A stretch of DNA of 64,000 nt from positions 27,136,765-27,200,764 of the forward strand of contig NC_089281.1 in NCBI RefSeq assembly GCF_963678975.1, read 5' to 3'. This DNA comes from Dysidea avara (Eukaryota; Porifera; Demospongiae; Dictyoceratida; Dysideidae). The translations under genes and the position numbers were made by a program. The notes under the pieces are model-generated. The model did no database searches. It was not told the DNA's origin and saw only the letters and a list, made by a program, of their open reading frames with translations. Positions 10,027 to 19,742 of the stretch are shown one piece after another. Positions within the stretch are counted from its first letter, which is position 1. Every line of letters starts with the position of its first letter.

Positions 10027-10446
10027 TCAAGCTTTATCTTTCTCCCACCTATCAGGATGCTTAGGGTTTATAGGTTCACACACTTTAGCACAAAATAAAC
10101 AGTGATTTTTGAACTGAAAATCACCTACTTGTGATCTTCTAACCCTAGCTGTTGGAGCCTCTGTGATGTCAGCTTCCGAAGCCTTCCTCTTCCTTGACAC
10201 AAGTTTCTTTATATGATCCTTTGATGTATACGAACAATAACAGTTCTTATGGAGTTCAACTGATGCTTGTTCTCCATGAGAATTTAGAATGCTCTGCAAT
10301 TTGTTATGAAGCTCCTGGTCACCACGCTCCACTGCACACTCTATCAGCTTCTTCACTGCTTTTTGTTTGAAAGTGCTAAATTGCCCAGACTTACTACAGA
10401 TTGGAAGAAAGCACTTTTGATCACCCAATGTAGCCATCGGAAGCAA
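10027..10446 (-). CDS. Transposon protein, cysteine-rich N-terminal part
   Basis: A 139-codon frame with paired cysteines: CFLPIC near the start, CYCSYTSKDHIKKLVSRKRK (about residues 67-86) and CLFCAKVCEPINPKHPDRW (about 115-133). The spacing suggests one or more zinc-binding modules followed by a basic patch. It ends in a stop exactly where the next frame (minus strand, continuing into 9923-8565) opens, so a deletion or frameshift separates them. It is read in the same direction and lies inside the same inverted repeats. Confidence 0.65.
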   Translation of the reverse strand: MLPMATLGDQKCFLPICSKSGQFSTFKQKAVKKLIECAVERGDQELHNKLQSILNSHGEQASVELHKNCYCSYTSKDHIKKLVSRKRKASEADITEAPTARVRRSQVGDFQFKNHCLFCAKVCEPINPKHPDRWEKDKA

Positions 10447-10893
10447 AAGAAATGTGAAAATTGTTGCAGAAATATGTATTGCAGGATGTCAAACACCTAA
10501 AAAACAATTTTTTTAAAGTTGAAAGTAAAGTTTACAAAAATGAAACAGAAAAACGTACTGCATTAATTAGAAAACCAGCCAAATGCATCAAATCTACACT
10601 TACTCTACTCCTGATCCAATATCAAACCTTGTAGATTATCATACAACCAAAACTTAAGTCTGAAAACGAGTGGTAGCTACTCTTCTGCTCCCTTTTAAAA
10701 ATTAATATAGAACGTCCGTTACCATGGCAACCAATTACGTAATTTGTTTTTTGACCTCAAATTAGTATCATCTTGTGCAGAAAAATGTGCTGAATTCAAT
10801 GGTGCCAAAATTACTTTGATTGTATAAAATCCCGAAGAGTTATGAACACTAGCTCATATGTAAATTTATGACTTCCTGCATATAAATTTTCGC

Positions 10894-11009
10894 CAATTTT
10901 CTAGAGTTGCCCAAAGTTGCCACTTGGGCAACCAAGCTGAATCTGTTCTAGAACCACCTTGGAACATAAATCAGAAAAAAAACTTCATAGTTCTTGAGAT
11001 TACTAGGTT
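10894..11009. repeat. Right terminal inverted repeat of the 8124-11009 transposon
   Basis: Reverse complement of 8124-8240. The outer end is CTTGAGATTACTAGGTT. Confidence 0.88.
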
Positions 11010-11256
11010 CACAAAATTTCGACTAGACTAACACCACCATGAAACATTTCAGCCACATGTTCATCAACTATCTGAAAATTTCTCATTTTCTTTTATGGTC
11101 ACATGCAGAACTTCTACTGTATACGTTGTGCATAATATTTGTAATACTCAATTTAATAAGTAGTACAACTCAATACATTATAATTATTTTAGTGTTTAGG
11201 AAATTATAGCTAATAGTCTCAGAGTACAAATAAACAAGAAGCTACATGAAAACATT
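11010..11256. other. Non-coding region
   Basis: Spacer between the transposon and the kelch pseudogene; nothing recognised. Confidence 0.4.
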
Positions 11257-13202
11257 TTATTGTTGGAATGACCCGATATGTACTTTGTTAATAATGCTAC
11301 CATCTCCTTTCATGCCTCCAATCACTATTAGCCTGGAATTGTTATCACACACCACAGCTGAGAATGCTACCTCCAATGAGATAGTTGTAGTGAGTGTCCA
11401 AGTAGTAGCTGTAGAGTTGAGGGTGAAAACTTCATTAGTAGGTACTATATTTTGATTAGTTTCCTTGACTCCTCCTACTGCTAACAAATATTTGTTCTTC
11501 AGACTAACAGCAGCTAGACCACCCCATGGAGTATCTACAAGACGTTGCCGCTTTAGTTGGTGACAAGACAAATTATTAAGAGGAGCAGCATACACTGCTG
11601 TAGAGAAAATGCCGTCTTCATTCTGTCCATCTAACACATACAGCATGTCACCTACTATGACTGTTTGTGAAAAAGGAAGTGGCTGAGGAAGATCATCACA
11701 TTTGAACCATTGACCAGAAGTTCAGTGGTACTGAGTGTGTTATCACCATCATCATTACCACCCATCACTATCATCATTGATTGGTGGCTAACAGCAGTGA
11801 CCAGACCTCTTGCTGTAGGCATTTCTGTGTAGTCTTTCCATTGGCCACTATCCTGCACAAGTACCTTGTTAGTAACCTTACTACTCCTATAACTCCACCA
11901 ACAATAAGCAATTTATCTATTAGTACAGTCATGGCAAAAGCTGCATGTGGAGAGTCAATAGTGTCCCATTTGTTAGTGTCTGGATGGTAAATGTTTACTG
12001 TGAAAAAACCATCATCATCATCATTATTAAAACCACTTCCCACATAGATTGCTCCATTATACAATACAACAGCATGCAATGCTCTACCCACTGGAGCTGA
12101 GGCTCACTCTTCCACTGGATATTAACTGGTCCACCAAACAAGTCGAGTATGGTGGATTCTTTTAAGGCCAGTTGTTGCTACATGCAATAAACAATATTAC
12201 ATCTACACTAACACACTGAACTTTGTAAACAAACCTTTAACTGTGGTGACAGTTTGATCTCAGCCAACCATGACAAGGGATCCATCCCATATCACGAGTG
12301 GTCTTCTTGCTGTACTCTTCCTTCATCATCTTGATCCTCTCAGACATGTCTGCTGCTGGAGGACGTAATCTTGCAATGTCCTCTAAACATGACATAGCTA
12401 ATGGCTTCAAATCTGCATCACTTCCAGTCATCATGTCTATGTACTGTTGACGTCGCTCTACTTCTGAAGATAGAATTACACGTTTCTCTGTCTTGGGATC
12501 AAACTCTGACCATGACTTTGGAGAAGGCCATTGCCGGCTAGCGATGTGGAGGATCACTCCACCAAAAGAGAACACATCTAATGGTGGTCCATAAACTGGC
12601 TTATCATCTAATGCCTTGGGGGGTATAAACACAGAATTTCCTGGAGTTTTAGTCATCGTCCTTCTATTCCCTGTCATCATCATCTTTGCCACACCAAGAT
12701 CTGTGATCTTTGCTTCAAGATGAGGGGTCACCAGGATGTTATTAGGGGTCAAGTCTCTATGGACAATTGGGGGATTGTGACCATGAAGATATCTCAGTCC
12801 TAGAGACACATCATGTAGTATTGACAGTTTCACCAGTTATGGAATATTATCATGCTTCTCTACCAGTGACGTCACACTCTCCTGCATCTTCTCCATCACC
12901 ATAACGGGCAGTCCCGACTCGTCACTGAAAGGATAATATACTCCAAGGAATGACACGATGTTTGGGTGACGTATCGTACTCCAGAGATGGCATTCTTGTA
13001 AGTCATCCTTTATTTTAGCTGCTTCTGTTGGGCTAGCTAGCTGGAGTAGTACTGAGTGAATTTCTTCACCAGCACACAACTTTCCATTGTATTCCACTTC
13101 AGACACTTTCCCATAGGCTCCATTACCTAGTGTCACTCCTGTGAACTTCACACGAGATCTAGGAATGGTGAGGTGATGTGAAGCTGCCAATATTGAAACC
13201 AT
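11257..13202 (-). pseudogene. Protein kinase-kelch fusion pseudogene
   Basis: Read leftwards, 13202-12237 encodes a TKL-type protein kinase: glycine loop LGNGAYGKV, HRDLTPNNIL catalytic loop, TDLGVAK in place of DFG, and YGPPLDVFSFGGV. After an intron-like gap (about 12240-12180), 12180-11257 encodes kelch repeats (LHAVVLYNGAIYVGSG, LLIVGGV, MMIVMGGNDDG, YLLAVGGVKE, LIVIGGMKGDG). Damage is heavy. An in-frame TAA at 12839-12837 follows KHDNIP in the kinase hinge region. The beta-3 lysine is glutamate (CAGEEIH), and the APE-type glutamate is lysine (PPKALDD). Frames break near 12290 (after RDMGW), near 12100, near 11880 and near 11710. The intact ancestor was probably a receptor-independent kinase with a C-terminal kelch propeller. 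A partial paralogue lies at 6610-6915. Confidence 0.85.
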
Positions 13203-13644
13203 TGAAAATATTAGTTTGTAGCTTTCAAGCTATACACATTTGTGCACAAAAAACCGTTTTCTCAAATAAGGGAGTTGTATAATTATAGTAACTCAACTCA
13301 TGATCACAGAGCTGATGAGACACAGGTAATTATAATGTGATATGTGTGTGAGTACACACCCTTTGTAGTTCTATATAAGAGGCCCATATCCAACTATGTA
13401 ATGCTTAATTGGTCAAGAAGCCTAATTGATCACAAGCTTGTAACATTTCTTACACCTGTAGCTATGATTCTGGCACCCACATCTGATGTGAAATGTTGGA
13501 TAATTATGCTGAGAGTCCCATCCACCATACGTGACAAAAACATCAGTAATCTCAAATGTGTAAATAAACCAGTTACATCTATTAGATATACAAGGCAATT
13601 AATGCATAAATAAATCTCAAGTCACTATTAGAATATAACTATCA
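13203..13644. other. Intergenic spacer
   Basis: Between the 5' end of the kinase pseudogene and the 3' end of the downstream SOD-repeat gene, both on the minus strand. It must hold the 3' untranslated region of the SOD gene. No AATAAA signal was recognised on the minus strand. Confidence 0.5.
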
Positions 13645-16600
13645 CTAAATAATGTTAGCTAAAGCAAACACCACCATTGCAAATGCTGCAGTAAGAAAGA
13701 AGAATGGTTTCATCACAGAGGCACCACCCGAACAGGCACCGAGACGATATTGTTGTGGTAATCTGTTCTGATTGAGTCCCCTCACCAACCTGGCTGTAGA
13801 ATCTGGATCACCACCACCTGTAGTATAGTAATATGTAGTGAACAGACCCAAACCCATACACAACACACACAGAGGGTTGAAACCAGATCAATGTTGCTAA
13901 TGTATCAATCCTGACATTTTATGTGGGATACTCTCTCCCAGAAAAGGCAGATTCTCCCCCTCTCAAAAAATAAAACCTTCATTCTTAAGTCGTACCTTTT
14001 ACATTTCTATATCACCACATACTGCACACCAGAGATTGTTGGTCTTGTAAACAAGACCCTATTCATACTGGGTGGCACTTTTCAATTATAAATGTATGTC
14101 CCCTCTAAAATGGTTTGGTAAACTACTTGAAAAATTAGACACATTTCTTCATTTGTGGCAAGTGATACACTGAAACATTTGCAAACTGTGAACCATGAAC
14201 ATGTTTTAGCAGTGGTTATTGCCTATTAAAATCAACAACATCAACTGTTGCCAGTCGATAAGCACAACCACAGCATTTCTGAGGGTTTCAGTTGTGATTA
14301 GTGTCATTGTTCATGACATCATTGACCACAACACATTATACAGTTGTCATAGATATCACATCTAGTGAACTGCTAAATGATGTGGCCAACTGTCCTACTC
14401 ACAACTTGTTCTTCTCTATTCCTGAAGAATCTGCTATGGGTTCAGCTAAGGCAGAATATCAATGGTAGATATTATGCCCCAAAATTGTTCTAGCACAATT
14501 GACACACATACACCTAATACTGCTAGAATGTTGCAGGCATAATCAACCTTTCATATAACTTGAACAGAGCCATGGACAATTCAGATAGTATTAGATGTAG
14601 GGGCCGTACAAAGTTTTGATAACAATTAAATAAAATTGAGAGCCTGAAGCATCACTAGATTACACCCACTATGTGAGACAAGGTCATTGTTAGGCATCAT
14701 TTGTTCTTTCCCAGTTAGGTAGGACTAAAGTTTAATACTTACGTACACAATCTACAGGTACGACAAACTGTAAATTATGCTAGAATTTACTTGTTTAGAG
14801 TGCTGTTTTAATGAAGAAAAGTAGTGATATATAATTTGACATGTATTGCTCCTATCTGACATTTCAACACTACATATTCACTTAGTTGTCAAATTGTCGT
14901 AACACCCAAACCAAATATGAAACTATCAAGGAACAAACATACCAAAGAAAAAGAACTAGAAGTTTTAATATGAATACATGTAAGCTAGTATATGATTGTG
15001 ATTAGTGTTGATATTATTCTCGACTACTACATTAGAGCATTTGATCATAAGCTTGTTCACGATTTTTGTGAATTTACAGCTATTTACAACACAATTTTGC
15101 ATTCTTGGAATTCCTGTTTATTAAATACTTATTCTGGAAAAATTTCAGCCTCATACACCAATAATTTTGGGAGTCACAGCCCTACAAAAGTAGCAACAAC
15201 AGACTGATTTGTACAGCAAGAAAATTACAGGCGCTTACTAAAACCATTGTAACCTACAAATAAAAAGTTAAATTTGCACCATCGTGTTTGCCATAATAGG
15301 GATAGTGACCTGTGGTCTCATCAGTAGTATACTACATTTCGGCGAAGCCAAAAACAAATAGGGACCTGCTGATTATACTCATTATTTTACCTATTATGCT
15401 CAAATTATGCTCAATATTTGTGACTGGGCCTGCGAAATAGGACATGTGGGCACATAAAAATTGCCTACTATTTAAAAGTTTGATGCGTCATAACTTTGTA
15501 TTCCATTATTGTTTGGCCATGAAATTTTCAGCACTTATTAACAATTTAGTTGGCTTTAACATAAAAGTTACAGAATAAACATATCCTATATCAGCATTGA
15601 GATACAAGATGTTATGTGACAAGGTGTAGTTAGTGCCCACATGCCCTATTTTCGCAGGCCTGGTCACATTTATACTTCAGTTCCCATGCTTTTCTAATAA
15701 CTTTGTACTTTATGAGAGAACAGTAAGTGGCTGTTCAGAGACTGTAAATCTTTGCTTGTCAAAATGCATGTCACAGAAAAGATCAATATACTCTAATAGA
15801 ACAGTCAGCTACCTGATTGTTATTGACTGTTCTATTAGAGTATATCAATCTTTTTTGTGTGATATGTATTTTGATAAGCAAGTATTGCACAGGTGTTCTA
15901 TCTATTATGCTAGTATTATGGTCAATGCTTTCAGGCACCTATTATGTTCATTATTATGCCAGCATAATTGGTGGGTCCCTAAAAACAAAATGTCCTTACT
16001 GTTAGCAAGAGTTCATAATATTTGTATGGTGCGCATACAAATGTTATGAACTCTTGCTGTTAGCTTACTTTCTGGACAAGACAGGCATCAATAGCGTTCA
16101 GATAGTCTAGGCATTCATTTAATAGACCAATGTCCAGCACGGTGTGGCACTGACACAACAAACTCGAAGGATAAATCTTGATGCTAGCACTTACAATTTG
16201 CTTCTCAAGTTAATAGCTTACATTCTGGACAAGACAAGCGTCTTTTTAGCTTGGCATAGTAACTACTTGATATTGGCACTAGTTACACAACAGTTATGAA
16301 TGTCACACCGGTGCAGTGGCACTGACATGATCAACTCGACTAAAGGATAAATCCCAATGCTAGCATGCAGTTTGCTGGTTTAGCGGCCCCGGTAATTAAG
16401 TTTGTTGGGGTTAGCCTTGCCCACATCTTCCTTGAGTCTCTAATAGCATAGAAACCAAGAGAAAGTGGCTATACAACAAAATATGCTAGTAATATAACTT
16501 GAGTTGCTTTACTTACAAGTGTAACGCGTTACCAAAGTAATGAAGTTACTGTAATGAATCTTATTATTATTATTTTATTACTACAAGTAACAAAGTTACT

Positions 16601-19600
16601 TATCTTGTTAGTAATCTAACATCCAGCCACAACAAAGTAACAAAGTCCACCTCAAAATGAAATTAATGAATGAAGCTTACTGACCGTTTTCTTCTCTTGA
16701 ACACAAATATAACCAAGATTCCAACAACGTAATCATGTCACGTGATAAGGCGTTAGTTGCACACGTGACAGCTTAAGGCTGTGGACACAAAATAATAATA
16801 TTATGATAGTTACTTTAATTTATGGGTAATATGTAACTGTAACCAAATAGTTTTAGTTAGGGCTGAGCGATTTTGCCATTTTGCTACTTTCCCGATTGTA
16901 GGGTGCAACATAAATTATCTGGAAGAAGACATTGACCTAAAACTAACAGGTACAGTTATAAGGGTATAAAATCTATTCTCTAACGCCAGGTTAGTAATTT
17001 TTCAGCTGGTTTTCAAAGTTTAGAAGAAATACTATTGTTTCTTTGCTGTAATAACCGAACCTGGTAGTTTCGCCTCGATATCTTGTTTGTTAGCCTCTAT
17101 ATCAATCTTCAAAATCTCGATCGCCGTTGGTAATAATACTCGAAAGTACAAGAGTCCCCCAAATAGAAAATTTGTGTGATGTCGTTTGGAATACGGTCTA
17201 TAGTCTTTTGAAACCTCATAATTCACTTTTTCTTGCCCTATCAAAGCACTTTTTTTTTGATAAACAGTTCTGGCATTCACAGCACTATGAAGTGCTTGAA
17301 CACAAACCAATATAGCATATCATTACCTAGAGCTGATGTGAGTACGCATTAGACTGAGACAAGTATGTATGACTGTATTATTAGGAAATCTGCTGTCTCA
17401 GTCATGACAGACCATTTTACAGTGTAAATTCCCTTTCACCTCTCTCAGCAAATTTGGATCTATATGAGTGGTCTGGGGCATTAATGGAGCTCTGGCCAGC
17501 CTGGGGGTGGTATGTGTATAGCTCCATGGTGTGGAATAAAGACCTGTGTTGTTAATTTTAGCCAGTTTTGAGACTTATATATTGGTGTAAATTCATCCCT
17601 GATCTTCAGTGTTGGGGCAATTACTTTTTAAAAGTAACTCATTACATATTGGATTGAATAGTGATTTGAAACTTTTAAGCCCCATTAGAACTTTCACTCG
17701 AAATTGTTAGAATGCCCCAAATAGCCGCTGCCATTTTATTTTGTGACATCATTTGGAATATGGTCTATTCAGTCATGCAATGGTGTTTACAACTTGAAAA
17801 CATGCAAACATGTTTACAACATGAAAACATGCTTGTTCCAGTACAAAACCATTAGGAGTGAACACATGTTCACCTCTTTGATATGACTATATTTTGGTGG
17901 GGGCTCAGGTGACTTGGCCATAGTATAAACAATATGATTTTGCATAAATGCGTTGAATAAATATTTCAAAGGGAATATTTCCACAAATGTGATAGATCTG
18001 CGAAACCCTGACACAATCACGCAAGCCAAAATGTGTAGTGTAAAGCTGAATGCTTTGTTCTTAGTGAAGAAAGGGTCTAACAATAAATACCTGGATATCA
18101 TCTTATTAGCCTACTCAAGAGGAGCTTTGTTTCACTGCAGTAGACCCAAGGATATGCAAGTTATTTACATCATGTCGAAATGGTAGTACACAATCGATCT
18201 TTCTTCACTGATTTCACTTTTGTATGTAGTGAAGAAAGGTGATGTACAAGGAAAACCCAATAATTGATTACTATTTAGTATAACCCCGCCAAAGGCTTCT
18301 ATAACCTCAGACATCAAAGAAAATATTACATAAAATTTTCTAACAACTCCCCTCCACCCTCATTAGAACTTGCGTTATACAGTCTAGAATGGCAGGAAAC
18401 TTAGTGGATAATCTGGAGGTAAGGATCAGTATGAAAACTTGGTACACATAGCCAGAGGGGATTATAACTCTTAAAGACTGCAAGGACATTCGTCCTAACA
18501 AACTGTTAGTCAGAGCCTAAGATGGTCGGACATTGCAAGGAATGGAAATTCTCCCAGGGAAATCTTGGTTAGATGCTTAGATAGACAAATACGATTATCT
18601 AAATTACATTTAAATGCGTTGATGTTTTTTACTTCAAATAGGTGTACAAGCTGAAGTAGCACATGAGCAGAGGACTGAGAGAAGTGAAGACACTGCTATA
18701 GAGCTCATGATACACCATAATTATTGTCCCTTCCGAATAAGCATAATATGACAACCATCCAACCAACTAGAAAAATAAAGCAATGATTAGATAATTAATC
18801 CTGATATAGGCATACAGCCTAGCTAGCCCTGGCAATGTGATTTTTCCAGCCCATAAAATAACAACAACATGTAACTTCCGTCATCCTTGAAGCTATGGGT
18901 GTAGCATTCCAAAGCTCTGCAGCTGAGTCACTGTCTTATAAATATGCTTTGTAAACTTTTTATCTTTGTCAAAGTAGTTAGTTAATAATTAGTTAAGTCT
19001 GTTTTGAAAATTGCGGCATTACTTCAGTTGCTAATCGTGACAATAAAATTGTTCGACTGCTCTATTAGAGTATTTCGATCTTTTTGTGGTTTAATCCAGC
19101 AACACTACAATTCAAACAGTGCAAAGAATGATATTTTGGTGACATTATCTCATTTAGTTATATAATGAACTTTTATTAGCCATTTTCTATTGGTCACTTC
19201 CTTCCGTTCCCATCCATACATGCTTCAGTCTTGAGAATTCAGCAGTGTATTATATATACTATAGTTAACTACAATGGCTAGATAACTCGCTAGGTATATA
19301 TTATTGCTACTGCTGTAGCTAGGTTGGTTTATAACTTATACTGTATATATATAGGAGTGTGAGGTAAGTTGTCATGTGATCGGACAATCATTGTCTGACT
19401 TAATATGTATGCTAGGACACATGCCTTGTATGCTTGGTAAATGTCCGTTGACCGACCGTTATAATTCCCTCTACACGTAGCTTTGACCATTGTCAAACTA
19501 CAACACATTAAATACTTAAAACTGACATTTTTTTGATAGGCAATAAGATTGGTTTTCCCAGAGACAGTCACAAATGTCAGAGAAAACTCAGAGGTGATCT

Positions 19601-19683
19601 AATTTGGTTTCAATTCTGTTGTACGCGAACTACATATACACCACACATTATATGCATACACTACACACATGTGCATGTGTGTG

Positions 19684-19742
<59 letters not shown>

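Larger units (their letters stand above)
8124..11009 (-). mobile_element. Academ-like DNA transposon with about 117-bp TIRs
   Basis: The element is bounded by long terminal inverted repeats at 8124-8240 and 10894-11009, roughly 90 percent identical by eye, starting AACCTAGTAATCTCAAG and containing GGTGGTTCTAGAACA and TTGGTTGCCCAAGTGGCAAC. It encodes two ORFs read leftwards, a cysteine-rich N-terminal protein part (10446-10027) and a part with XPG/PIN-like motifs plus a CXC domain (9923-8565). An XPG nuclease domain is described for the Academ transposon superfamily, so that is the tentative class. The two ORFs are joined out of frame near 10027-10040, which suggests an internal deletion that removed the middle of a longer protein. 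No target duplication was recognised. Confidence 0.75.

Noticed and set aside
12837-12839. In-frame TAA as a possible recoded or read-through codon
   Set aside because: Several frameshifts and lost catalytic residues in the same gene make simple pseudogene decay the better explanation.
17032-17310. 92-codon minus-strand frame in CSRP-B intron 8
   Set aside because: It lies in diverged repeat sequence (part recurs near 17700-17790) and resembles no known protein.
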